Positions 27,589 to 36,008 of a stretch of 64,000 nucleotides of DNA are shown piece by piece. Positions within the stretch are counted from its first letter, which is position 1. The number at the start of each line of letters is the position of its first letter. Source of the DNA: Mucilaginibacter rubeus (GTDB taxonomy: Bacteria; Bacteroidota; Bacteroidia; Sphingobacteriales; Sphingobacteriaceae); assembly GCF_003286415.2 (NCBI RefSeq), contig NZ_CP043450.1, positions 5,146,001 through 5,210,000 on the forward strand, in the 5' to 3' direction. Both the position numbers and the translations under genes were made by a program. The notes under the pieces are model-generated. The model was not told the origin of the DNA. It saw nothing but the letters and a program-made list of their open reading frames with translations, and searched no databases.

Positions 27589-28233
27589 CTACGCTTTCTC
27601 TCCAAAGGCCAGATCTCCGGCGTCGCCTAAGCCTGGTACAATGTAAGCTTTGCTGGTCATTTCGTCATCAACAGCGCAAACCCAAATTTTGGCTTTGGGC
27701 AGATTTGCTTTTACGTGCGCCACGCCTTCGGTACTGGCAATTACGGCAGCAATATGCAGTTCTTTTATGGAGTATTGGGCCATCAGCTCCTTGCAAACGG
27801 CTACAACGCTTTGCCCTGTGGCCAGCATGGTATCGCACAAAATAAAAATCTTATCATCAAGGTTAGGTGTAGCGATATGATCAACCTGGATCAGGAAGCT
27901 GCCATTGCGTTTCACTTTGCGGTACGCGGTAATAAACGCCGATGACGCTTGGTCAAAAAATTGCATAAAGCCATGATGAAACGGCAAACCAGCCCTTAAT
28001 ATAATGCCCAATACCGGCTCGTCGGCCAGCATGTTAACGCTGGCAGTGCCAAGCGGGGTCTGAATTTCTTTTGTTTCGTAATGTAATGATTTGCTTAGCT
28101 CATAAGCCAGTATAGCGCCCAACCGCTCCTGGTTGCGCCTGAAGCGCTCTTTATCCTGCTGGATAACTGCATCCCGCAATTCGGCCAGAAACTGGTTGGC
28201 AATGGTATCGGTTTTATTGAGGACGAAAATCAT
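27589..28233 (-). CDS. upp: uracil phosphoribosyltransferase
   Basis: 214 residues, matching the 205-215 of Upp, which salvages uracil to UMP with PRPP. The PRPP loop is ILCDTMLATGQSVVAVC near residues 130-146. The uracil-binding C-terminal segment is AYIVPGLGDAGDLAFGEKA. The N-terminal RRNQERLGAILAYELSKSL and GIILRAGLPFHHGFMQFFD are also Upp-typical. It is a single gene divergent from the GNAT-MarR pair. Confidence 0.93.
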   Translation of the reverse strand: MIFVLNKTDTIANQFLAELRDAVIQQDKERFRRNQERLGAILAYELSKSLHYETKEIQTPLGTASVNMLADEPVLGIILRAGLPFHHGFMQFFDQASSAFITAYRKVKRNGSFLIQVDHIATPNLDDKIFILCDTMLATGQSVVAVCKELMAQYSIKELHIAAVIASTEGVAHVKANLPKAKIWVCAVDDEMTSKAYIVPGLGDAGDLAFGEKA

Positions 28234-28315
28234 GCTTAAATTTAAGCGTTTTTCGGCAATAGCATCATTATTTGTTTATTAAATGTCATATCGGGTCGTC
28301 CGTAACAAATTTTAT

Positions 28316-28347
28316 TTTGAATATATGTAGTCAACTACGTAGATTTG
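28316..28347 (+). promoter_or_regulatory. Bacteroidota promoter with embedded palindrome upstream of GNAT-marR
   Basis: A -33 TTTG at 28316-28319 and a perfect -7 TAnnTTTG (TAGATTTG) at 28340-28347 are 20 bp apart. Between them lies GTAG-TCAA-CTAC (28327-28338), running into the palindrome CTACGTAG (28335-28342). An inverted repeat covering the core promoter suits a repressor; the MarR protein encoded in this operon is the obvious candidate. Confidence 0.7.
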
Positions 28348-28365
28348 TACATAAATATTAAAGTC

Positions 28366-28863
28366 ATGAATACTACACCGGTTATAAGCTCATTAAACAA
28401 TACCTATTGCCAGCAAATCATTGATATCATTTTGCCAATTCAGCAAATAGAGTTTAACGTGCCCATTACACTTGAAGCCCAGCCCGACTTGTTGGATATT
28501 GAATCAAACTACCACCAAACCGGCGGCAATTTTTGGGGAGCTACATATAATGAACAACTTGTTGGCACTATAGCCCTGATTGCTTTTGGAGATAATGCCG
28601 CGGCTATCCGCAAAATGTTTGTGCTTAAAGAATACCGCGGCAAGGAGCTGGGCATTGCGCAACTATTGCTGGATAATCTCATAGCCTATTGCAGGCAAAA
28701 CAATATTACATCCATTTACTTAGGGACTGTTGAAGTGCTGAAAGCCGCTCATCGCTTTTATGAAAGAAATGGCTTTACACGGCTTGCCAAGCATGATTTA
28801 CCAGAATCATTCCCGCTTATGGCTGCGGATACTATTTTTTATGAATTACATTTGAACAATTAA
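28366..28863 (+). CDS. GNAT family N-acetyltransferase
   Basis: 165 residues from ATG 28366 (MNTTPVISSLNNTYCQQIID); seven upstream in-frame codons lie inside the promoter spacing, so the later start is preferred. The GNAT fold is shown by FWGATYNEQLVGTIALIAFG, the pyrophosphate-binding motif KMFVLKEYRGKELGIAQLLL (R/Q-x2-G-x-G/A type, here RGKELGIA) and the C-terminal AAHRFYERNGF. Substrate unknown. A MarR gene follows 10 bp downstream, forming a two-gene operon, a combination often seen in self-regulated modification genes. Confidence 0.88.
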   Translation: MNTTPVISSLNNTYCQQIIDIILPIQQIEFNVPITLEAQPDLLDIESNYHQTGGNFWGATYNEQLVGTIALIAFGDNAAAIRKMFVLKEYRGKELGIAQLLLDNLIAYCRQNNITSIYLGTVEVLKAAHRFYERNGFTRLAKHDLPESFPLMAADTIFYELHLNN

Positions 28864-28873
28864 CAACGGAATA

Positions 28874-29353
28874 ATGAATGTTATTGACGAATCGGGAATT
28901 TTAGCGATTTCAACAAGGCTGCAGCGCCTGGCCGAGCAGCTGCGTAAAGAAGGCGTACTCATTTACAAAGCCAACAATATTGAATTTGAACCCAAATGGT
29001 TCCCGGTTATTTATACGTTGCATTTTAAGCCGATGCTGAGCGTGGTAGAAATTGCAGCCGAAATTGGATACACTCATCCTTCAACAATAAGCCTGTTAAA
29101 AGAGTTGGAAAAAGAAAAACTCATCCGCTCAAAAAAAGATAAGGCCGACGAAAGGAAGCGGCTTATTACGTTAACAACAAAAGGCCAGGAACTTATAGAA
29201 CGTATGAAACCGGTTTGGGAAATTATAAAAGCAGCCGCCGCCGAAATTGCCGATACCCAGAACAACCTGATGAAGGCCATTACCGAAGCCGAAGAAAAAT
29301 TAAAACAGCAAAGTTTTTTGGATAGGGCACTGCGGTTGAAAGCGAAGATGTAA
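28874..29353 (+). CDS. MarR family transcriptional regulator
   Basis: 159 residues. The winged helix is in LSVVEIAAEIGYTHPSTISL, LLKELEKEKLIRSKKDKADE and ERKRLITLTTKGQELI; flanking helices form the dimer interface. It follows the GNAT gene by 10 bp and probably represses the shared promoter at 28316-28347 through the inverted repeat there. Ligand unknown. Confidence 0.87.
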   Translation: MNVIDESGILAISTRLQRLAEQLRKEGVLIYKANNIEFEPKWFPVIYTLHFKPMLSVVEIAAEIGYTHPSTISLLKELEKEKLIRSKKDKADERKRLITLTTKGQELIERMKPVWEIIKAAAAEIADTQNNLMKAITEAEEKLKQQSFLDRALRLKAKM

Positions 29354-29394
29354 ATGATTACCACTGGTCACAAGTTAAAATCATCTTAAAAACC

Positions 29395-29522
29395 ATGTCA
29401 TTGCGAGGAGCAGACAGGGCCGTGCAATGGGGCGACGCGGCAATCTCGTCGTTATGCCTGTGCGGTATGCAAAGCCGCTAAGCATAGCTACGAGATTGCC
29501 ACGCTATCGCTCGTAATGACAT
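29395..29522. repeat. GTCATTGCGAGG palindromic repeat, copy 1
   Basis: Outer arms ATGTCATTGCGAG (29395-29407) and CTCGTAATGACAT (29510-29522); inner arms GGCAATCTCG (29439-29448) and CGAGATTGCC (29491-29500). It lies between marR and uvrB and is the longest and most diverged of four copies in the window. Confidence 0.85.
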
Positions 29523-29588
29523 AACTTTCTATTTTATTACCCCCGGCACAACAATGTTGACATACGGTTGTCATTACCATGTACTTAT

Positions 29589-29621
29589 TTTGATTTACAA
29601 ACCCTGTTTCTGGATTATTTG
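29589..29621 (+). promoter_or_regulatory. probable uvrB promoter
   Basis: -33 TTTG at 29589-29592 and a near-consensus -7 ATTATTTG at 29614-29621, 21 bp apart. The expected transcription start falls about 10 bp before the uvrB ATG, so the leader is very short. Confidence 0.55.
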
Positions 29622-29638
29622 TATTTTTACATAACAAC

Positions 29639-31663
29639 ATGGATTTTCAATTAACATCTCAATATAAACCCACCGGCGATCAGCCCGAAGCTATACGGCA
29701 GCTGGTTGAAGGTATCAACAATGGCGACCAGTATCAAACCCTTTTGGGTGTTACCGGATCGGGCAAAACGTTTACAGTTGCCAATATTATAGCACAAACG
29801 CAAAAGCCTACACTCATCCTGAGCCACAATAAAACACTGGCGGCACAGCTGTACGGCGAATTCAAACAGTTTTTCCCCGAAAACGCTGTGAACTATTTTG
29901 TATCTTATTACGATTATTATCAGCCGGAGGCGTTTATCCCGACTACAAATACCTACATCGAAAAAGACCTGCAGATCAACGAAGAGATAGAAAAGCTCCG
30001 TTTACGTACTACGTCAGCTTTAATGTCGGGCAGGCGCGATGTTATCGTGGTTTCCTCTATATCATGCATCTACGGTATGGGTAACCCTGACGACTTTGCA
30101 GATTCGGTTTTCAAATTTGCCGTGGGTACCCGCATCAGCAGGAATGCTTTTTTGCACCGCTTGGTGGAGATTTTATACGCCCGCACCACTGCCGATTTTA
30201 AACGCGGAACATTCAGGGTAAAAGGCGACACGGTGGATATTTTTCCGGCCTACCTGGATTACGCCTACCGCATCTCCTTTTTTGGCGATGACATTGAAGA
30301 GTTAAGCACCTTTGATATTGGCACCGGGAAAACCCTGGAAAAAATGACGCACATGGTGGTTTATCCGGCCAACCTGTACGTGGCGCCCCGTGAGCGTTTC
30401 CTGCAATCCATATGGGCCATACAGGAAGAACTGGAAACCCGTAAAAAGCAATTTATTGACGATGGCCGTTTCCTGGAAGCTAAACGATTGGAAGAAAGGG
30501 TTAATTACGACCTAGAAATGATCCGTGAGCTGGGTTACTGTTCAGGTATCGAGAACTATTCCCGCTTTTTTGACGGACGTAAGCCCGGCGCAAGGCCATT
30601 CTGCTTGCTTGATTATTTTCCGGAAGATTACCTGATGGTGATTGACGAAAGTCACGTAACCGTTCCGCAGATCAGGGCCATGTATGGCGGTGACCGTTCG
30701 CGCAAGATCTCATTGGTAGATTATGGCTTCCGCTTGCCGGCCGCTTTGGATAACCGTCCGCTTAATTTCCAGGAGTTTGAAAACCTGGCCCCGCAAACTG
30801 TTTACGTAAGTGCTACCCCGGGCGATTTTGAGCTGGAAAAATCGGGTGGTGTTGTGGTTGAACAGGTTATTCGCCCTACCGGACTCCTTGATCCGGTTAT
30901 CGATGTTCGCCCGGTAATAAACCAGGTAGACGACCTGCTTGACGAAGTAGATAAAACCATTAAAAAAGGTGATCGTGTATTGGTAACTACGCTTACCAAA
31001 CGTATGGCCGAAGAATTGGCCAAATACATGGACAGGCTGGGCATTAAATGCCGTTACATCCACTCAGAGGTTAAAACCCTGCAGCGTGTGGAAATTTTAC
31101 GGGGCCTGCGCCTTGGCGAATTTGATGTACTGATAGGTATCAACCTGCTTCGTGAAGGCCTTGATTTACCAGAAGTATCATTAGTAGCCATTTTAGACGC
31201 CGATAAAGAAGGCTTTTTAAGATCGGAACGTTCATTGATCCAGACCATCGGTCGCGCCGCCCGTAATGACCGTGGCCGGGTGATCATGTATGCCGATACC
31301 ATAACCGATTCGATGCAGATAACGATGGATGAAACCAATCGTCGCCGTGAAATCCAGATAGCCTACAACACATTACACGGCATTACACCGCTAACCGTTG
31401 GCAAAACGCGCGAGGAAATTATGGAGCAAACATCGGTGGTTGACTTTAAAGGTGGCGTACAACAGGCCTATGTGGAAACAGATACCGTTACCCTTGCTGC
31501 CGACCCTATTGTTCAATACATGACCAAGGCCGATCTGAAAAAATCAATCGACAATACCAAAAAAGATATGCTTGCCGCCGCAAAAAATATGGATTTCCTT
31601 TTGGCAGCCAAGCTACGCGACGAAATGTTTGCTTTGGAAAAAATGATGGAGGAGAAGTTTTAG
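29639..31663 (+). CDS. uvrB: excinuclease ABC subunit B
   Basis: 674 residues, standard for UvrB, the damage-verifying helicase-like subunit of nucleotide excision repair. Walker A GVTGSGKT is at residues 37-44; the beta-hairpin that probes DNA is in SYYDYYQPEAFIPTTNTYIE. Helicase motifs include VIDESHVT, VYVSATPGDFE, LITTLTKR-type motif IV (here LVTTLTKRMAEELA) and QTIGRAARN. The C-terminal UVR domain that binds UvrC is in LKKSIDNTKKDMLAAAKNMD. It is transcribed alone. Confidence 0.97.
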   Translation: MDFQLTSQYKPTGDQPEAIRQLVEGINNGDQYQTLLGVTGSGKTFTVANIIAQTQKPTLILSHNKTLAAQLYGEFKQFFPENAVNYFVSYYDYYQPEAFIPTTNTYIEKDLQINEEIEKLRLRTTSALMSGRRDVIVVSSISCIYGMGNPDDFADSVFKFAVGTRISRNAFLHRLVEILYARTTADFKRGTFRVKGDTVDIFPAYLDYAYRISFFGDDIEELSTFDIGTGKTLEKMTHMVVYPANLYVAPRERFLQSIWAIQEELETRKKQFIDDGRFLEAKRLEERVNYDLEMIRELGYCSGIENYSRFFDGRKPGARPFCLLDYFPEDYLMVIDESHVTVPQIRAMYGGDRSRKISLVDYGFRLPAALDNRPLNFQEFENLAPQTVYVSATPGDFELEKSGGVVVEQVIRPTGLLDPVIDVRPVINQVDDLLDEVDKTIKKGDRVLVTTLTKRMAEELAKYMDRLGIKCRYIHSEVKTLQRVEILRGLRLGEFDVLIGINLLREGLDLPEVSLVAILDADKEGFLRSERSLIQTIGRAARNDRGRVIMYADTITDSMQITMDETNRRREIQIAYNTLHGITPLTVGKTREEIMEQTSVVDFKGGVQQAYVETDTVTLAADPIVQYMTKADLKKSIDNTKKDMLAAAKNMDFLLAAKLRDEMFALEKMMEEKF

Positions 31664-31670
31664 ATTACAG

Positions 31671-31860
31671 ATTTCAGATGTGCAAATAGGTAAATTTCAG
31701 ATGTGCAAATTCCAAATGTGCAGATGATTGTCTGAACCTGGATTTATCGGATTTTTGGATTGATAGAATTAGCAGCTGTTTTTTTCATTTGCATATTTGC
31801 ACATCTATAATCTGCATATCCATTAATTTGCACATCTGCACATTTGAAATTTGCACATTA
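31671..31860. repeat. word-palindrome element B (CAGATGTGCAAAT type)
   Basis: Exact 17-bp direct repeats ATTTCAGATGTGCAAAT at 31671-31687 and 31694-31710 (23 bp period) plus a variant to 31726. The right half carries reverse-complement copies ATTTGCACATCT (31795-31806) and ATTTGCACATCTG (31826-31838) and a further copy near 31849. The halves are separated by about 70 bp of unrelated sequence. Confidence 0.85.
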
Positions 31861-31902
31861 ACGACTCAAATCATAATAAAACATTTTTAACGTTATATAC
31901 CT

Positions 31903-31910
31903 TATATTTG
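31903..31910 (+). promoter_or_regulatory. -7 promoter element for the DUF4834 gene
   Basis: TATATTTG matches the Bacteroidota -7 consensus TAnnTTTG exactly, 20 bp before the ATG at 31930. A T-rich stretch about 20 bp upstream may act as the -33 element. Confidence 0.55.
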
Positions 31911-31929
31911 TAAGCTCAAAATTAACAGT

Positions 31930-32184
31930 ATGATTCTTATTCGTTTCCTGATCATATCTATCTGTATATTATACATAGTACGCAGCCTGGCGCGTTACCT
32001 GTTGCCATTCCTTTTTGAAAGCGTTGTAAATAAAGCGCAACAACAATATCAACAGCAGCAACGTAATTATAACGAAGGTCCAAAACCTGACGGCAAAGTG
32101 AGGATTGACCATATTCCGCAGCCTAAAAAAGGCAGTGTGCCCGATAGCGAAGGTGAGTTTGTTGATTACGAAGAAGTAAAATAA
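31930..32184 (+). CDS. DUF4834 family small membrane protein
   Basis: 84 residues. One N-terminal membrane span (MILIRFLIISICILYIVRSL) is followed by a Gln-rich linker (QQQYQQQQRNYNE) and a charged tail ending GEFVDYEEVK. This is the layout of DUF4834, a small Bacteroidota family without known function. A second small membrane protein gene follows 16 bp downstream, so the two are cotranscribed. Confidence 0.8.
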   Translation: MILIRFLIISICILYIVRSLARYLLPFLFESVVNKAQQQYQQQQRNYNEGPKPDGKVRIDHIPQPKKGSVPDSEGEFVDYEEVK

Positions 32185-32200
32185 CCTAAATCAATAAATC

Positions 32201-32494
32201 ATGGACACCAACCCGGTATTTAACAGGCGTCATAACCATAACAATACGCCCGCCTCGGTAACACTTATTATCACCAACTTTATTGTATTTGGCCTGTCCA
32301 CCCAAATGTTCACTTCGTGTGCCGGCATTAACACTTTTTTCTGGGTGGTTTTGGCGGCTTTGGCTGTATATAATTACTTTACCATTCGTAAATACCGCGA
32401 AGATTATGACAAACCCCAGGTCATAGCCTACGTGGTGAGCCTTGTTGTAATGATAGGCTTATATTTTGTTTTGCGGTACGCACAACACTGCTAA
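32201..32494 (+). CDS. small three-span membrane protein, unknown function
   Basis: 97 residues. After a basic N-terminus (NRRHNHNNTPAS) come hydrophobic segments VTLIITNFIVFGLST, FFWVVLAALAVYNYF and VIAYVVSLVVMIGLYFVLRY. No family is recognised. It is 16 bp downstream of the DUF4834 gene and 85 bp upstream of the YfhO gene. Confidence 0.7.
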   Translation: MDTNPVFNRRHNHNNTPASVTLIITNFIVFGLSTQMFTSCAGINTFFWVVLAALAVYNYFTIRKYREDYDKPQVIAYVVSLVVMIGLYFVLRYAQHC

Positions 32495-32540
32495 CAAATT
32501 CCTTAACAAAACTTATAATTCCTATTCTCATTGTAATTTC

Positions 32541-32548
32541 TATTTTTG
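32541..32548 (+). promoter_or_regulatory. -7 promoter element for the YfhO family gene
   Basis: TATTTTTG fits TAnnTTTG exactly and lies 31 bp before the ATG at 32580. A good -33 TTTG at the right spacing was not seen. Confidence 0.45.
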
Positions 32549-32579
32549 AGGAATATAATATCCATTTCAAAAAATTTAA

Positions 32580-35057
32580 ATGAATAACTGGTTTAAGCGT
32601 AACGGCATTCATTTTGCCATAGCTGCAATTTTCTTAGTGATCTGCTTTATATTTTTAACCCCGGCTTTCCAGGGAAAAACGTTAGGCGGTAATGACGTTA
32701 CAAGGGCACAATCAACCCAAAAAGAAATTAATGATTATAAGGCCAAAGATACCACCATATTGTGGACCAACCAGATTTATGGGGGTATGCCAACCTACCA
32801 GGTATGGGCGCCTTATAAAGCTAATTTAACTACATGGGTAGTTAGCGCTATTAATTACACTTTCCCAACCCCTGTTGGTACAGTACTGTTATTCTTATTA
32901 GGTACATACTTTTTATTTATAGTGTTAAAGGTGAATCCATGGCTTGCGGCGGCGGGTGCGGTAGCGTTCACCTTTTCATCCTATAATATTATTTTGCTGG
33001 TTGCCGGTCACGCAAACCAGGCCTTTGCTATTGCATTTTTCGGGCCGATACTCGCAGGTATTATCCTTACACTTCGCGGCAAACATTTATTAGGCTTTTC
33101 AGTAACCGCGTTGTTCCTGGCATTAGAGATCAGGGCCAACCACATACAAATGACCTATTATTTGATGCTGGCCCTATTAATCATGGTGGGTATTGAGCTT
33201 TACCATGCTATAAAAAACAAAACGCTGAATGACTTTTTAAAATCATTAGGCTATGTTGCTGCTGCGGTACTACTTGCCGTTGCTGTAAATGCGTCTATCC
33301 TGTGGAGCACTGCTGATTACGGTAATGAAACCATTCGTGGTAAATCAAACCTTACCAGGCAAGCGGCAGAGCCCAACAACGGTTTAGCCCGCGACTATGC
33401 TTATGAATGGAGCCAGGGTGTTGGCGAGTGTATCACCTTCCTGATCCCTAACGCTTACGGTGGCGGCGAACAAGGTTCTACTGATCCGGATTCGCACGTT
33501 ATCAAAACACTTGGTGCAAGTGGTGCTGATCCTAACCAGGTTGCCGGTATCTCTGCTAATTATTTGCCACTGTACTGGGGTAACAAACCATTTACTGCAG
33601 GTCCGTTTTATTTTGGCGCTGTAATTTGTTTACTGTTTGTATGGGGCTTAATGATCGTTAAAAACCGCATTAAATGGTGGTTATTGGGTGCGGTTGTATT
33701 AACGATGTTGCTGTCATTCGGCAGGAACTGGCCTTATCTATCTGATCTGTTCTTTAACTACTTCCCGCTTTATAATAAATTCCGCGCGGTTGAATCTATA
33801 CTGGCAGTTGCCGGTTTCTGCTTCCCAATTCTTGCCGTGCTGGCAGTTAACGAAGCTATAGTGAATGAAGACAAGGCAAACCTGTTCAAAAAACTAAAAA
33901 TCGCGTTTTATATAACTGGTGGCATTGTGCTGATTGTAGCCGCGGTACCATCCCTGCTTTTATCATTCAGCGTTAGCGAACAACAGGCTGGCGTTATCGC
34001 TCAAATTGGCCAGGCATTGAAAACCGATAGCTCAGCGATAACCCGTGCGTTAATTGCCGACAGGGAATCAATGGCACAGGCTGATGCTATCCGTTCGCTT
34101 ATTTTCCTTGCGGTGGCATTTGGTATTGCATGGGCTTTCCTTAAAAAGAAGATCAACCCAACAGTTGCCTCTCTTGCTTTCTTAGCCTTGATCCTTGTTG
34201 ATCTTTGGGGTATCGATAAACGCTATTTAAACCATGATAGCTTTGCGCCAAAACAGGATAACGAAACACCACAGCCACGCGAGGTTGACCAGTTTATCAT
34301 GAAAGATAAAGATCCTGATTTCAGAGTATTTGACGTTACCCAATCAATCAAGGGCGATGGACTGACACCGTTCTTCTATAAATCATTAGGTGGCTATTCG
34401 GCCGCAAGGTTAAAACGCTGGGAAGAACTTGTTGACAACCAGCTAAGCAAAAGTATTAACCAGGATGTTTTGGATATGATGAACGTTAAATACATCATCA
34501 ATTCTGATCCAAAAACACAAAATGTAGGCATGCAGGTAAACCAAACCGCTTGTGGTCACGCGTGGTTTGTTAAGAGTATTAAATATGCTGATAATGCCGA
34601 TCAGGAAATGGTTGCCATCAGCAGCTTTACACCAAAAGATGAGGCCATTGTTGATAAACAATACAAAAGCATTATCGACGAAAAAACTTTAGGTGCCGGA
34701 GCCGGTGAAGGAAAAATTGAGCTTACCAGCTACTCACCAGATCACATGGTTTACCAAAGTGGTTCTACTGCATCACAGATAGCGGTATTCTCTGAAGTAT
34801 ACTATAATAAAGGCTGGAAAATGTATATCGACGGTGTTGAAAAACCTTATTTCCGTGCCGATTACCTTTTACGCGCCGCTCAGATCCCTGTTGGTAACCA
34901 CAAAATTGAGTTTATATTCCACCCGGCATCATACTACACCGGCGAGAATATCTCTTTAGCAGGTTCAATCCTGCTGGTACTTGCCTTAGGTGGTGCCGCT
35001 TATACCGAAAACAAAAAGAAAACTCCGGCTGCAAAACCGGCTGATAAAAAAGCATAA
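32580..35057 (+). CDS. YfhO family membrane protein
   Basis: 825 residues. About twelve membrane spans in the first 550 residues alternate with large loops, for example FAIAAIFLVICFIFLTPAF, PVGTVLLFLLGTYFLFIVL and AAAVLLAVAVNASILWSTA. The long extracytoplasmic C-terminal part contains DKDPDFRVFDVTQS and VFSEVYYNKGWKMYIDGVEK, and one last span near residue 800. YfhO proteins have a GT-C glycosyltransferase-like architecture and in Firmicutes decorate lipoteichoic acid; the role in Bacteroidota is not established. It ends with a strong terminator. Confidence 0.9.
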   Translation: MNNWFKRNGIHFAIAAIFLVICFIFLTPAFQGKTLGGNDVTRAQSTQKEINDYKAKDTTILWTNQIYGGMPTYQVWAPYKANLTTWVVSAINYTFPTPVGTVLLFLLGTYFLFIVLKVNPWLAAAGAVAFTFSSYNIILLVAGHANQAFAIAFFGPILAGIILTLRGKHLLGFSVTALFLALEIRANHIQMTYYLMLALLIMVGIELYHAIKNKTLNDFLKSLGYVAAAVLLAVAVNASILWSTADYGNETIRGKSNLTRQAAEPNNGLARDYAYEWSQGVGECITFLIPNAYGGGEQGSTDPDSHVIKTLGASGADPNQVAGISANYLPLYWGNKPFTAGPFYFGAVICLLFVWGLMIVKNRIKWWLLGAVVLTMLLSFGRNWPYLSDLFFNYFPLYNKFRAVESILAVAGFCFPILAVLAVNEAIVNEDKANLFKKLKIAFYITGGIVLIVAAVPSLLLSFSVSEQQAGVIAQIGQALKTDSSAITRALIADRESMAQADAIRSLIFLAVAFGIAWAFLKKKINPTVASLAFLALILVDLWGIDKRYLNHDSFAPKQDNETPQPREVDQFIMKDKDPDFRVFDVTQSIKGDGLTPFFYKSLGGYSAARLKRWEELVDNQLSKSINQDVLDMMNVKYIINSDPKTQNVGMQVNQTACGHAWFVKSIKYADNADQEMVAISSFTPKDEAIVDKQYKSIIDEKTLGAGAGEGKIELTSYSPDHMVYQSGSTASQIAVFSEVYYNKGWKMYIDGVEKPYFRADYLLRAAQIPVGNHKIEFIFHPASYYTGENISLAGSILLVLALGGAAYTENKKKTPAAKPADKKA

Positions 35058-35074
35058 ACATTAAGCTTAGAAAG

Positions 35075-35108
35075 AAAAAAGCGATGGGCAATGCTCATCG
35101 CTTTTTTT
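35075..35108 (+). terminator. intrinsic terminator after the YfhO gene
   Basis: Stem GCGATGGGC (35081-35089) / GCTCATCGC (35093-35101) with an AAT loop and one G-T pair, flanked by A and T runs (TTTTTTT from 35102). Confidence 0.9.
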
Positions 35109-35135
35109 GTGGGATTTACTCAATCAACTCTTTTA

Positions 35136-35234
35136 CTGGCGCAAGTATGAAGGGATGGGAATTGCGTAAAGGCTACTTGTGCCATCGTCGACAAGTAGCG
35201 ATTGCCCACAAACGGCCCTACATACTTGCGCCAG
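35136..35234. repeat. 99-bp nested hairpin element
   Basis: Outer arms CTGGCGCAAGTATG (35136-35149) / CATACTTGCGCCAG (35221-35234), then AGGG/CCCT, and an inner stem GCTACTTGT (35172-35180) / ACAAGTAGC (35191-35199) around a 10-nt loop. It lies between two convergent genes and is separate from the YfhO terminator. Inner and outer arms share the core ACTTG. Confidence 0.85.
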
Positions 35235-35255
35235 ATCTTAAATTGTTATATTCGG

Positions 35256-36008
35256 TTAATCATTCGTCCTCCTGTTCTTCAACCAGTACCAGGCTAAATT
35301 AAAGGCAATAACAACATGGTTAAAAACAGTGGGGATTAAGCCATAATTCCTTTTCATGATGTCAAAGCGCTCCATCAGGCTTTGGCGATGCTTTTTCTTC
35401 GACATGCCCCCTACCAGGTATTTAGCTACGTAACGGTTAACGTTGACAATATTTTTGGCCTTTTTTGCCGCACGGATTATCCAGTCGATATCCGAACTTA
35501 ATTGATAGCGGCGGTCGTAAGGTTCGGCCAGCGAACGCCTGATATAAATAGCCTGGTGACTAATGCTCATGCCATATTTAAAACCGCGCCAGGTAAACTT
35601 AGCGGGGGCTTTATGCCGACGCTGGCCTAAACTATGGCCATCATCGTCAATCATTTCGGTTTCGCCATAGTAAATATCGGCATCATCTGCCGAAGCAAAA
35701 ACCGCGGCTACAGTTTCACGATCATAAAACTCATCGCCCGAGTTCATGAAGATCACGTAATCGCCGGTAGCCAAAGCAAGGCCTTTGTTCATGGCATCAT
35801 AAATACCTTCGTCTTTTTCGCTGATGAATTTTGTTATTTGGCTTTTGTACCGATCAATTACCTGTAAAGTGCCATCGTTGGATAAACCATCAACAATAAC
35901 ATACTCAATATTGGGGTAAGTTTGATTAACCACCGACCGGATAGTACGCTCAATATCCCTTACATTATTATAAACAATGGTGATAACGCTTAACCGGGGA
36001 TTAGACAT
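35256..36008 (-). CDS. GT2 family glycosyltransferase
   Basis: 250 residues from ATG 36008 (MSNPRLSVITIVYNNVRDIE); the start lies 8 bp inside the upstream glycosyltransferase gene, so the two are coupled. GT-A features are complete: VITIVYNN, the UDP-binding YVIVDGLSNDGT, FISEKDEGIYDAMNKGLALA and the DxD-like region IFMNSGDEFYD. The EKDEGIYDAMNKG motif is typical of WcaA/colanic-acid-like transferases. One weak hydrophobic C-terminal stretch may associate with the membrane. Confidence 0.92.
   Translation of the reverse strand: MSNPRLSVITIVYNNVRDIERTIRSVVNQTYPNIEYVIVDGLSNDGTLQVIDRYKSQITKFISEKDEGIYDAMNKGLALATGDYVIFMNSGDEFYDRETVAAVFASADDADIYYGETEMIDDDGHSLGQRRHKAPAKFTWRGFKYGMSISHQAIYIRRSLAEPYDRRYQLSSDIDWIIRAAKKAKNIVNVNRYVAKYLVGGMSKKKHRQSLMERFDIMKRNYGLIPTVFNHVVIAFNLAWYWLKNRRTND

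Noticed and set aside
35084..35302. 72-residue plus-strand ORF after the YfhO gene
   Set aside because: Covers the terminator and the 99-bp hairpin and ends inside the opposing glycosyltransferase gene.
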